A stretch of DNA of 64,000 bases, taken from Streptomyces cellulosae. GTDB lineage: Bacteria > Actinomycetota > Actinomycetes > Streptomycetales > Streptomycetaceae. Positions 25,906 through 34,385 of this stretch are shown here, in pieces; positions within the stretch are counted from its first letter, which is position 1, and every line of letters starts with the position of its first letter. A program made the position numbers and the translations under genes. Under the pieces are notes generated by a model. That model saw only the letters and a program-made list of their open reading frames with translations. It did not search any database and was not told where the DNA came from. The stretch lies in contig NZ_JOEV01000030.1 in assembly GCF_000721105.1 (NCBI RefSeq), positions 1 through 64,000 on the forward strand, in the 5' to 3' direction.

Positions 25906-28096
25906 TCCGGATGTCCCGGTACGAGACCACGTCCGTGGTGCTGTGCACCTGGAGCCCGATGTAGCCGGAGGCGTAGCGCCGGCCGTCCGTGCCCGGGTCG
26001 TCGGCGCGCGGGGGTGTGAACTCCTGACCGCCGATGTTGTCGAACTCGTTGATCAGTACGCCGTTGCGGTAGACCGAGTAGTGCTGGTCGACCACCCGGA
26101 TCTCGTAGTCGTTCCACGTGCCCTTCTGGGTGACGCCCGCGCCGGCGAGCCCCACCCGGTCGAAGCCGTAGACCGAACCCGTCTTGTACATGTCGCCGTC
26201 GGGACGGTCGAGCACCTGCACCTCGTGCCCGTACTTGATGGCGGCCCACTCCGGCCGCGGCTCCTCCGGATGGTCGAGGACCCACGGGAACCGCACGAAC
26301 ACACCGGAGTTGGCGTTACCGGTGCCCGGGGCGTCGTCGCGCCACTGCAGCTTGAGCGAGAAGTCGCCGTACTTGCGCTCGGGGAACCAGAGCATGCCGA
26401 GCCCGTCCCGCGTGGTGCCGGAGGTGATCGACCCGTCCGGGTTCAGCGCGAACGAACCGCCGCCGACCTGCTGCCACTTGGCGAAGGAGTCTTCGGTGCC
26501 GTCCAGGATCGTGCGGTAGCCCTCGGTCTGGCCGGGCTTGCCGATCCCCGACTGGCGGGCCGCCTTCTGGATCGCGTTGTACTCGCGCTGGTCGACGACC
26601 CCTTCCTTCAGGAGCTTGTCCAGGACCGTCCTCACATGCTTGAGGAACAGCGCGTGGGAGGTCCACTCCTTCTCGTCCTCGACCAACTCGTTGATCCGGC
26701 ACCGGTTGTTGGTGACCCGGTTGGGCACGCCCGAGTCGACCGTGCCGACGATCACTGTCAACCTCTCGTCGAACTCCGGGCAGTTGGGTGCGGGCACCCC
26801 ACCGCCGGCCACCACCGTGAAGCTCACCGTGCGGGCGGCGGAGGTGTTGCCCGACTTGTCGGTCGCCCGGTACGCCACGCTGTGCGCACCCACGCGGTCG
26901 ACCACCACGGGAGCCGTGTACGCGAGATACGGTCCCGCGTCGAGCGAGTACTCGATCCGGTCGACCCCTGACCCCCCCTCGTCCGTCGCGCTCACGGTCA
27001 CCTTGGCGCTGCGCACGTACGCCCCGGCGGAGTTCCGGGTGCCGTCGACGCTCACGCCCGTCACCGGCGCGGTGGTGTCCTGCGGGGTCGCCGCGACCAC
27101 CGTGAACCCGACGCTCTTCTCGGCGGACACGTTGCCCGCCTTGTCGGTGGCCCGGTAGCGGACGGTGTGGGTGCCGACCTGGTGCACCATCACGGGGGCG
27201 GTGTACGGCTGCCAGGCACCGGACCCGACCGCGTACTCGATGGTGTTGACGCCGGAACCGGTGTCGGAGGCGCTGACGGTGACCGTGGCCATGTCGACGT
27301 AGGTGCCGTCCGCGTTCTGCTCGCCGCCGACCGTCGCCGAGGTCTGAGGCGCCGTCGTATCGTCGGTGTCCGGCGCGACGACCGTGAACTCGACGCTCTT
27401 CTCGGCGGACACGTTGCCCGCCTTGTCGAGGGCCCGGTAGCGGATCCGGTGGCTGCCGACCTGGTCGACGACGACGGGCGTGGTGTACGGCAGCCACTCG
27501 CCCGTGTCACCGACCGCGTATTGGACGGCGTCGACCCCCGAGCCGCCCTCGTCCGTCGCGCTGATCGCCACGCTCGCCGAGCCGACGTACTCGCCCTGCG
27601 TGTTCTGCGCCCCGGTGACCCGCGCGGCCGCCTGGGGCGCGGTGGTGTCCTCGCCGCCGCCCTCGGTCACCACGAGGATGCCCTGCATCTGGCCGTGGCC
27701 GGGGATCGTGCAGTGGTAGAAGTAGCGGCCCGGGGTGAGGTTGACCTCGGCGGTGTACCGGCCGCCCTGGTCGTCGTTCGGATTGGCGAGGATGTTCAGC
27801 CGGACGTCGCTGTTGAACTCGGGATCCGACGTCACGAACGTCAGTGTGTGCGGCATCCCGGTGGTGTTGCCGGTGGCCACGCTGTTCTCGAAGACGATCG
27901 TCGCCGCCCCCGCCACCGCGGTCACCGGCGCGGAGGTGTACTTGGTGATGTCGTCACCGGCGGTCCAGGTGAGCACCTGGGCCGCGGCCTGCTTCCGGGG
28001 CTGCTGTGTCTGTCCCGCCGCGGGCAGCGCCTGCAGTCCGAGCATCACGAGCAGCGCGGCCAGCAGGGCCGTGAGGATTCTTCGTCGGCGTATCAC
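25892..28096 (-). CDS. Secreted cupredoxin / OmpL47-repeat / DUF1080 3-keto-glycoside hydrolase-like protein
   Basis: A 734-residue exported protein with Arg-rich N-terminus and hydrophobic core (RRRRILTALLAALLVMLGLQ). Residues about 35-150 are a cupredoxin with type-1 copper residues in YHCTIPGHGQMQG. Three OmpL47-like repeats follow, each with DKAGNVSAEKSV or DKSGNTSAARTV and a TDEGGSGVD-type opening. The C-terminus from about residue 535 is a DUF1080 (3-keto-disaccharide hydrolase) jelly roll (GDFSLKLQWRDDAPGTGNAN, then GTWNDYEIRVVDQHYSVYRN). The start is GTG 28096, overlapping the upstream stop (GTGA) after GAGGGGGA. It is inferred to act outside the cell on oxidised sugars. Confidence 0.85.
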   Translation of the reverse strand: MIRRRRILTALLAALLVMLGLQALPAAGQTQQPRKQAAAQVLTWTAGDDITKYTSAPVTAVAGAATIVFENSVATGNTTGMPHTLTFVTSDPEFNSDVRLNILANPNDDQGGRYTAEVNLTPGRYFYHCTIPGHGQMQGILVVTEGGGEDTTAPQAAARVTGAQNTQGEYVGSASVAISATDEGGSGVDAVQYAVGDTGEWLPYTTPVVVDQVGSHRIRYRALDKAGNVSAEKSVEFTVVAPDTDDTTAPQTSATVGGEQNADGTYVDMATVTVSASDTGSGVNTIEYAVGSGAWQPYTAPVMVHQVGTHTVRYRATDKAGNVSAEKSVGFTVVAATPQDTTAPVTGVSVDGTRNSAGAYVRSAKVTVSATDEGGSGVDRIEYSLDAGPYLAYTAPVVVDRVGAHSVAYRATDKSGNTSAARTVSFTVVAGGGVPAPNCPEFDERLTVIVGTVDSGVPNRVTNNRCRINELVEDEKEWTSHALFLKHVRTVLDKLLKEGVVDQREYNAIQKAARQSGIGKPGQTEGYRTILDGTEDSFAKWQQVGGGSFALNPDGSITSGTTRDGLGMLWFPERKYGDFSLKLQWRDDAPGTGNANSGVFVRFPWVLDHPEEPRPEWAAIKYGHEVQVLDRPDGDMYKTGSVYGFDRVGLAGAGVTQKGTWNDYEIRVVDQHYSVYRNGVLINEFDNIGGQEFTPPRADDPGTDGRRYASGYIGLQVHSTTDVVSYRDIRIKEL

Positions 28097-30588
28097 TGCG
28101 TCCCCCTCGCCAGCTGATCGGCGGCCGGTGTGGGCCCGCCGCCCTTGTAGGTGACCCGCCACAGCGCCGACTTGGTGTCCGAGGTGAAGAAGCCGCGGCC
28201 GTAGTCGAGGACGTACAGCGCGCCGTCCGGACCGAACTTCCAGTCCATGAGGTTCTTGATGCCGTCGTTGCCGATCGGCACGATCTTCTTCAGGGACTCC
28301 GAGTGCACCGGCAGACCGCCGTCACCGTGGGTCTTGGGGTCGGTGATCACGGCGTTGCGCGGCTGGTCGGCGTCGTAGAAGTCGCCGACGAACCACTTGC
28401 CGTCCCAGTAGGCGGGCCACTTCGTCCCGCTGCTGCTCGCGGCGTCGTAGCGGTAGACGGGCCCGTTCATCGCGGCCTGCCCGCCGCCTTTGAGCCAGGG
28501 CAGCAGATAGGTGGCCTCCTCCTGCTTGTAGGAGGGGACGCCGTTCGCGTCGCGCGGGAAGTCGGGTCCGCCGCCCTGGGGCGAGTACCAGATGTTGTTG
28601 CCGGTGACCGGCGGCAGGTTGACCAGGCCGTCGTTGTTCGGCGACTCGTTCTTCGGGTGGTCGCAGTCGTACCAGCCCAGCGGCTTCGACGGATCCGGCA
28701 GGTTGCGGTCCCGGTAGGGCTGCTTGTTGCCCATGCAGTACGGCCAGCCCCGGTTGCTCGCCTTGGTGATCACGGCGAACGTGTCGTACTTGGCGGGGCC
28801 CCAGGTCGTCGACGGGGCGCTCGCGTCCGGGCCGACCCAGCCCGCGTACAGGGTGTCCGTCTGCTTGTCGACGGAGATGCGGGCAGGATTGCGGACGCCC
28901 ATCACATAGATCTCGCCGCGTGTCTTGCCGCCGCCCTCGTCGGTCTCCCTGCCGGTGAAGAGGTTGCCCTCGGGGAGCGTGTACGTCCCGTCGGACTCCG
29001 GGTGGATGCGCAGGATCTTGCCGTTGAGGTTGTTGGTGTTGCCGGCGGTGCGGCGCGCGTCCGCGAAGGACACGCCCTTGTAGTTCGGCTGCGGGTTGTT
29101 GCCCGAGTACCCGTCGCTGAAGCCACTGGAGTTGTTGTCGCCGGTGGCGATGTACAGGTTGCCCTTGGAGTCCCAGGCCATCCCGCCGCCGGAGTGGCAG
29201 CAACTGTGCACCTGCACCGGCCACTTGAGCAGCACCTTCTCGCTGCTCAGGTCCAGCTTGTTCGTGGCGAGGTCGAGGGTGAAGCGGGAGACCCGCCGCT
29301 CGGCCATACGCGTGTCGCGGTTGAGCTGCGAGTGCGGTGTGTAGTGCAGGTACACCCAGCCGTTCTGCTCGAAGCGCGGGTCGAGCTCGATGCCGAGCAG
29401 GCCCTCCTCGACCTTGACCAGCTCGTCGCCGCCGCCCTTGTTGCCGAAGACCGTCAACTCGCCCGCGAGCGTCACCTTCTTGGTCGCGGGATCGTAGACG
29501 TGGACCTGCCCCTTGCCCTTGCCGATGTCGGGGTTGTTCCAGTCGGTGATCACGGGCTGGGAGGAGTCGGCACCGCCCCGCCCGATGTAGAGCACCCGGC
29601 CGTCCGGCGCCGTGACCAGGCCGTGCGGCTCGCCGATCTGGTCGTTCTGACCGGGCTGGTTGGGCTGGGTGAGCCGTTCGGCCTTGTAGTTGCCGTTGAT
29701 GGTCGCCTTGCAGTCGGCCTGCACCAGGCGGGTGGTCCACAGCAGGGCACCACGCAGATGCGTACGGAAGTCCGTCTCGTCGTACGACGACACCGTGCCG
29801 CCCATGCCGGTGTAGAAGGACCGGCCGCCGTCGTAGTCACGGCACCAGCTCACCGGGTGGTCCGAGCCGTTGGCGCCGGAACCCGGCTGGAACGTCGACT
29901 CGCGCACCCGGGCCACGGTGTGCACGTCGCCCGAGGGGTTCTTCGCCCAGTTGAACCACTGGTCGGTGCGCTTCCACTGGACCGGCAGGTCCCTGGTGGC
30001 CGGATGCCGCCGGTCACCGACCTCGACGGTCGCCCGCTGCGCGGCCGTCGGACTCGACGCGGCCGGGCGGGCGCCGACGAGACCGGTGAACCAGTCCGAG
30101 TACGGCTCTGCCCGGGCCGCGTCATGGATGCCGACGAAACCGCCGCCGGCCTCCATGTAGGCCTCCAGGCCCGCCTCCTGCTCCGGATCCAGGACGTCTC
30201 CGCCGCCGGTCAGGAACACGATCGCGTTGAAGCGGCCCAGTTTCGTCTCGTTGGTGAAGACCGAGGCGTCACTCGTCGCCTCGACCTTGTAGCGCTGGTT
30301 CGTCGGGCCGGTGAGCCCGATCTTCTCGATCGCCTCGATCCCGGCGTTCACGACGGGCGACTCGTCGCCGGCCGCGGCCGAACCGTGGAAGATCAGCACC
30401 CGTACGTTCGCGCCGCCCGGCGGCGACTTGACGGACATCGTTGTCAGGGTCGGGTTCGGGTCCGTGCGCGCGGTGGCGGCCGGGCCCGACAGCAGACCGG
30501 CGGCGACGACCCCGGCGGCCACGGTGGCCACCCAGGTCCGTCTTCTGGTGTTCCTCGCGCCTCTTGTGCTCAACCCTCGTAAGTGCAT
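28093..30588 (-). CDS. Secreted ThuA-like / PQQ-dependent sugar (sorbosone-type) dehydrogenase
   Basis: An 831-residue exported protein. A signal peptide (RRRTWVATVAAGVVAAGLLS) is followed by a ThuA-like glutamine-amidotransferase-fold domain (about 50-265: VRVLIFHGSA, LTGGGDVLDPEQEAGLEAYM, GGGFVGIHDAA). Next is a six-bladed propeller of the glucose/sorbosone dehydrogenase family (about 280-815: GEPHGLVTAPDGRVLYIGRG, VEEGLLGIELDPRF, HSCCHSGGGMAWDSKGNLYI, KILRIHPE). ATG 30588 is right after GAGGAGGCGCCC; the reading frame extends further upstream. ThuA proteins act on 3-keto-sugars, so ThuA, dehydrogenase and DUF1080 in one translationally coupled pair suggest one extracellular pathway. Confidence 0.87.
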   Translation of the reverse strand: MHLRGLSTRGARNTRRRTWVATVAAGVVAAGLLSGPAATARTDPNPTLTTMSVKSPPGGANVRVLIFHGSAAAGDESPVVNAGIEAIEKIGLTGPTNQRYKVEATSDASVFTNETKLGRFNAIVFLTGGGDVLDPEQEAGLEAYMEAGGGFVGIHDAARAEPYSDWFTGLVGARPAASSPTAAQRATVEVGDRRHPATRDLPVQWKRTDQWFNWAKNPSGDVHTVARVRESTFQPGSGANGSDHPVSWCRDYDGGRSFYTGMGGTVSSYDETDFRTHLRGALLWTTRLVQADCKATINGNYKAERLTQPNQPGQNDQIGEPHGLVTAPDGRVLYIGRGGADSSQPVITDWNNPDIGKGKGQVHVYDPATKKVTLAGELTVFGNKGGGDELVKVEEGLLGIELDPRFEQNGWVYLHYTPHSQLNRDTRMAERRVSRFTLDLATNKLDLSSEKVLLKWPVQVHSCCHSGGGMAWDSKGNLYIATGDNNSSGFSDGYSGNNPQPNYKGVSFADARRTAGNTNNLNGKILRIHPESDGTYTLPEGNLFTGRETDEGGGKTRGEIYVMGVRNPARISVDKQTDTLYAGWVGPDASAPSTTWGPAKYDTFAVITKASNRGWPYCMGNKQPYRDRNLPDPSKPLGWYDCDHPKNESPNNDGLVNLPPVTGNNIWYSPQGGGPDFPRDANGVPSYKQEEATYLLPWLKGGGQAAMNGPVYRYDAASSSGTKWPAYWDGKWFVGDFYDADQPRNAVITDPKTHGDGGLPVHSESLKKIVPIGNDGIKNLMDWKFGPDGALYVLDYGRGFFTSDTKSALWRVTYKGGGPTPAADQLARGTQ

Positions 30589-30775
30589 GGGCGCCTCCTC
30601 GGTCACAGCGACAGCCAAGGAAGCTAGACCCCTTTGCGCGACTCGCCAATACCTATGGCCGCAATCCCACGAACTTTGTCCTGACTGTGGATAAACTGCC
30701 ACGGGACCGCTAGCGTCTCACAGGTTCACCACAGGTACGTCTCCGCACATTCCGCCTCGAGGTGGGGAGTTCCGC

Positions 30776-31729
30776 ATGGACAGACGTGGGTTCAACCGGC
30801 AGGTGCTGCTGGGTGGCGCGGTCGTCGCGACATCGTTGTCCCTCGGGCCCGAGGCGACGGGCGCCCCCACGCGGGCCAGGACGGCCCCGGCCGGCGGCGA
30901 GGTCAAGCACCTCAAGCTGTACATCGAACGGCTCGCCGACGGGCAGATGGGGTACGGCCTCGCGAAGGGGAAGGCGACCGTCCCCGGGCCCCTGATCGAA
31001 CTCAACGAGGGCGACACGCTGCACATCGAGGTCGAGAACACCATGGAGGTCGCGGCGAGCCTGCACGTCCACGGCATGGACTACGAGTTCTCCAGCGACG
31101 GCACGAAGCTGAGCAAGAGCCACGTCGAACCGGGTGGCACCCGCACCTACACCTGGCGCACCCATGCCCCCGGCCGCCGTGCCGACGGCACCTGGCGGGC
31201 CGGCAGCGCGGGCTACTGGCACTACCACGACCACGTCGTCGGCACCGAACACGGCACGCAGGGCCTGCGCAAGGGCCTCTACGGTGCGGTGATCGTGCGC
31301 CGCGCGGGCGACATCCTGCCGGACAAGACGCACACCATCGTCTTCAACGACATGCTGATCAACAACAAGTCCGGGCACTCCGGCCCCGACTTCGAGGCCA
31401 CGGTGGGCGATCGGGTCGAGTTTGTGATGATCACTCACGGCGAGTTCTACCACACGTTCCACCTGCACGGACATCGCTGGGCCGACAACCGCACCGGCAT
31501 GCTCACCGGCCCCGACGACCCCAGCCAGGTCATCGACGACAAGATCGTGGGCCCGGGGGACTCCTTCGGCTTCCAGGTGATCGCGGGCGAGGGCGTCGGA
31601 GCGGGCGCGTGGATGTACCACTGCCATGTGCAGAGCCACTCCGACATGGGGATGGCTGGGCTGTTCCTGGTGAAGAAGACGGACGGGACGATTCCGGGGT
31701 ACGAGCCGCAGGACCACGGCAACCACTGA
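30776..31729 (+). CDS. Two-domain small laccase (multicopper oxidase)
   Basis: A 317-residue homologue of the S. coelicolor small laccase (SCO6712). A Tat-like signal ([13 protein letters not shown]) is followed by two cupredoxin domains that must trimerise. All copper ligands are visible: H97/H99 (LHVHG), H151/H153 (YHDH), H226/H229/H231 (HTFHLHG) and the type-1/trinuclear H282-C283-H284, H288 and M293 ([13 protein letters not shown]). It oxidises phenols with reduction of O2 to water. It is divergent from the ThuA-dehydrogenase operon with 187 bp between starts, and a lacI gene follows 59 bp downstream. Confidence 0.95.
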   Translation: MDRRGFNRQVLLGGAVVATSLSLGPEATGAPTRARTAPAGGEVKHLKLYIERLADGQMGYGLAKGKATVPGPLIELNEGDTLHIEVENTMEVAASLHVHGMDYEFSSDGTKLSKSHVEPGGTRTYTWRTHAPGRRADGTWRAGSAGYWHYHDHVVGTEHGTQGLRKGLYGAVIVRRAGDILPDKTHTIVFNDMLINNKSGHSGPDFEATVGDRVEFVMITHGEFYHTFHLHGHRWADNRTGMLTGPDDPSQVIDDKIVGPGDSFGFQVIAGEGVGAGAWMYHCHVQSHSDMGMAGLFLVKKTDGTIPGYEPQDHGNH

Positions 31730-31788
31730 GGGCCGCGCGCCGGTGGGCCGGGACTATCCTGACCGCACCCGCCGACGAGGAGCCCCAC

Positions 31789-32865
31789 GTGACCGAGACA
31801 GTCCCGCGTCCCACGCTGGAGGCCGTGGCCGCGCTGGCCGGCGTCTCGCGGGCCACGGCCTCGCGCGTGGTCAACGGCGGGGACGGAGTGCGGGAGCCGC
31901 TCGTGGAAAGGGTCCGGCGGGCGGTCGAGGAACTCGGGTACGTGCCCAACCAGGCCGCCCGCAGTCTGGTGACGAGACGGCACGACGCCGTCGCCGTGGT
32001 GGTCGCCGAACCGGAGACCCGGGTCTTCGCCGACCCCTTCTTCGCCCTGCAACTGCGCGGGATCAGCAAGGAGCTGACCGCCCACGACAACCAGCTCGTG
32101 CTGCTGCTCACCGAGGGCCGCGACGACCACGCCCGGGTCGGCCGCTATCTGGCCGGCGGCCACGTGGACGGCGCGCTCGTGTTCTCCCTGCACCTCGACG
32201 ACCCGCTGCCCGGACTGATCCGCCGGGCCGGCGTCCCGACCGTGTTCGGCGGGCGTCCCGGCTGGAGCGACGGGGAGCGCGGTGACGTCGTGTACGTCGA
32301 CAGCGACAACCGTGGCGGCGCCCGGGACGCCGTACGTCACCTCGTCGGGCTCGGCCGCGGCCGGGTCGCCCACATCACCGGGCCGCTCGACCAGACCTCG
32401 GCCGCGGACCGCCTCGACGGGTACCGGGACGTCATGGCGGACGCCGACCCGCGGCTGATCGTGCCGGGCGACTTCACCCCGGCGGGCGGTGAGCGGGCGA
32501 TGCGCACGCTTCTGGACCACTGCCCCGACGTGGACGCGGTGTTCGCCGCCAACGACCTCACCGCCGCCGGTGCGCTGCGGGTGCTGCGCGAGCAGGGGCG
32601 GCGGGTGCCCGACGACGTGGCCGTGATCGGCTTCGACGACATGCTGCCCGTCGCCGAACAGACCGATCCGCCGCTCACGACGGTCCGTCAGGACATAGAG
32701 GGGATGGGCGGGCTGATGGCGCGGCTGCTGCTGCGCGGTCACGGTGATCGCGTCACGGCTCAGGCCGCGGGGGAGGCGGCCGGGGCGGGTGCCGCGGAGG
32801 AGGCGGGGGGAGGGCCGTCGGGTGTCGTCCTGCCGACGACACTGGTCCGCCGCGCCTCGGCGTGA
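31789..32865 (+). CDS. LacI-family transcriptional regulator
   Basis: A 358-residue repressor. The HTH and hinge are canonical (LEAVAALAGVSRATASRVVN, then VRRAVEELGYVPNQAARSL), followed by a periplasmic-binding-like sugar domain (VAVVVAEPE, DPFFALQLRGI, HVDGALVFSL, AVFAANDLTAAGALRVL, VIGFDDMLPVAEQTDPPLTT). The start is GTG 31789 after GACGAGGAG. The position next to the laccase and near the sugar-oxidising operon suggests it senses a carbohydrate and controls them; no operator was identified. Confidence 0.9.
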   Translation: MTETVPRPTLEAVAALAGVSRATASRVVNGGDGVREPLVERVRRAVEELGYVPNQAARSLVTRRHDAVAVVVAEPETRVFADPFFALQLRGISKELTAHDNQLVLLLTEGRDDHARVGRYLAGGHVDGALVFSLHLDDPLPGLIRRAGVPTVFGGRPGWSDGERGDVVYVDSDNRGGARDAVRHLVGLGRGRVAHITGPLDQTSAADRLDGYRDVMADADPRLIVPGDFTPAGGERAMRTLLDHCPDVDAVFAANDLTAAGALRVLREQGRRVPDDVAVIGFDDMLPVAEQTDPPLTTVRQDIEGMGGLMARLLLRGHGDRVTAQAAGEAAGAGAAEEAGGGPSGVVLPTTLVRRASA

Positions 32866-32910
32866 CCCCGGGCCGTCGTATCCCCACCCCTGCTCCCCCG
32901 ACCCCACCCC

Positions 32911-33705
32911 CTACCCCTGCTGCTGTGGCGGTGCGCTCTTGATCACCGCGAATCGGGCACCGTAGGGATCGGCGAGCTCGGCGATCCGGCCGACGTCCGC
33001 CAGATCGGTGGCCGGCAGCCGGACCGTGCCGCCCCCGTTCTGCGCCGTGCTGACCGCCGCGTCGGTGTCGGGCACCTCGAAGTACGGCAGCCAGGTCCCG
33101 GACGTCGCCTTGCCGGGGGAGTCCTCCAGCGGGACGATGCCGCCGAACATGGCGTCCGCTTCGGTGCCCTGGGGGTGGACGGTGGTGTACGTGCCGCCGG
33201 CGAAGGTGACGGCGGTGGTCTCCCAGCCGAACAGCGCGTGGTAGAAACCGGCCGCCGCGGGCAGGTCCGGCGTGTACAGCTCCAGCCAGCACAGCGAGCC
33301 CTGCGCCTGCACGACGTCCAGGCCCTTGTTGGCCGCGGGCTGCCAGATGCCGAAGGACACACCGGCCTGGTCGGCGAGAATCGCCACGCGACCCTGGTCC
33401 ATGACGTCCATGGGCTGCATCAGCACCGTGCCGTGCGCCTGCTCGGCGGCCTTCGCGGTGGCGTCCGCGTCCGGCGTCTGGAAGTAGACCGTCCAGGAGG
33501 GCGGGCCCTGCTCGGGAGTGGTCCGCATGCCGCCCGCGGCCGTCCGGCCGCCGAGCTGGAACATGCCGTAGCCGCCGGCCTCGGGCGGGCCCGACTGGAA
33601 CTGCCAGCCGAACAGGCTGCCGTAGAAGGTGGAGGCGCCGTCGATGTCGGGGGTGCCGAGATCGAGCCAGTTCGGAGCGCCGGTGACGTAACGGGTGGTG
33701 AGCAT
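32911..33705 (-). CDS. VOC-family (glyoxalase/bleomycin-resistance-like) protein, two modules
   Basis: 264 residues containing two tandem glyoxalase-fold halves. The first starts NWLDLGTPDIDGASTFYGSL (about 11-30) and the second LCWLELYTPDLPAAAGFYHA (about 138-157), each ending in an ADPYGARFAV-like or ADQAGVSFGI strand. Homologues are often annotated as hydroxylases or 27-kDa antigen-like proteins. No metal ligands can be assigned with confidence. ATG 33705 has the strong ribosome site AAGGAGGGCACGAAG; the open frame continues upstream but without homology. Confidence 0.88.
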   Translation of the reverse strand: MLTTRYVTGAPNWLDLGTPDIDGASTFYGSLFGWQFQSGPPEAGGYGMFQLGGRTAAGGMRTTPEQGPPSWTVYFQTPDADATAKAAEQAHGTVLMQPMDVMDQGRVAILADQAGVSFGIWQPAANKGLDVVQAQGSLCWLELYTPDLPAAAGFYHALFGWETTAVTFAGGTYTTVHPQGTEADAMFGGIVPLEDSPGKATSGTWLPYFEVPDTDAAVSTAQNGGGTVRLPATDLADVGRIAELADPYGARFAVIKSAPPQQQG

Positions 33706-33913
33706 CTTCGTGCCCTCCTTTGAAGGGTCCCGCTGTCTGTACCGCCGAGTCTCGCACCGCCCACTGACAATCGCGCGGGTTCCGTCCACGTTGCGCGCGC
33801 CGCCGTGCGCCGGGGCGCCCGGCCGGGGCATCATCGGGCGGCCGGTGGGCTGTGGACGGGGCGTTGATCCCGCGTTGATGGAATGTTTTTCGCCGCCCGG
33901 CACGATCTCGCGC

Positions 33914-34159
33914 ATGCACATCGACACCATCACCCCGGCCGATTCCACCTGGCAGGCACAGGCCCTGTGCGCACAGACCGGGGCGGACTTCTTCTTTCCG
34001 GAGCCGGGCAGTTCGGTACGCGAGGCGAAGCGCATCTGCGGCATGTGCGAGATGCGGTCCGCGTGCCTGGAGTACGCCCTGGCCCACGACGAGCGCTTCG
34101 GCGTCTGGGGCGGCCTGTCGGAGAAGGAACGGCTGCAGTTGCGACGTGCGCGACCGTGA
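33914..34159 (+). CDS. WhiB-family iron-sulfur regulator
   Basis: An 81-residue WhiB-like protein. The four cluster cysteines are C19, C42, C45 and C51 (CAQ, then ICGMCEMRSAC), followed by the GVWGG turn (63-67) and a basic C-terminus (SEKERLQLRRARP). These proteins hold a [4Fe-4S] cluster and bind sigma factor region 4. ATG 33914 gives the usual N-terminus, though no strong ribosome site precedes it. Upstream sequence from about 33870 is AT-richer (GAATGTTTTTCG). A hairpin terminator follows. Confidence 0.92.
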   Translation: MHIDTITPADSTWQAQALCAQTGADFFFPEPGSSVREAKRICGMCEMRSACLEYALAHDERFGVWGGLSEKERLQLRRARP

Positions 34160-34237
34160 CGCGCCGGGTGGCCACTGTGGCCGGGCAGCTGTGAAGAGGC
34201 GACGCTCCGCCGAGGCTGTCCAGGCGCGCACAGCACA

Positions 34238-34262
34238 GCCCCCGGCAACAGCGGCCGGGGGC
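34238..34262 (+). terminator. Terminator after the whiB-like gene
   Basis: GCCCCCGGC and GCCGGGGGC form a perfect 9-bp stem with a 7-nt loop about 80 bp after the stop. Confidence 0.65.
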
Positions 34263-34311
34263 AGCGTCTGACGTCAGGAGTGGGATCGTGGCGCGGAGGC
34301 GGGCGGGCCGG

Positions 34312-34350
34312 CCGGTTTCCGGAACCGGAACACGCCGGTTCGATCCCAGC
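34312..34350 (+). other. Degenerate tRNA-Arg(CCG)-like remnant (anticodon arm and T arm)
   Basis: CCGGT-TTCCGGA-ACCGG (34312-34328) is a perfect 5-bp stem with a 7-nt loop, with U33 and anticodon CCG, as in a Streptomyces tRNA-Arg. After a 5-nt variable loop, GCCGG-TTCGATC-CCAGC (34334-34350) has a standard T loop and a stem with one mismatch. Upstream there is no D arm with GG and no 5' acceptor strand able to pair with the following CGCCCCG, so it is not a working tRNA. It may be a tRNA relic or an old integration scar. Confidence 0.4.
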
Positions 34351-34385
34351 CGCCCCGCCCCGCCCCGCGCCCTCGTACGGCGGTG

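Noticed and set aside
34286..34358. A functional tRNA-Arg gene
   Set aside because: No D arm, no pairing acceptor stem, one T-stem mismatch; recorded as a remnant only.
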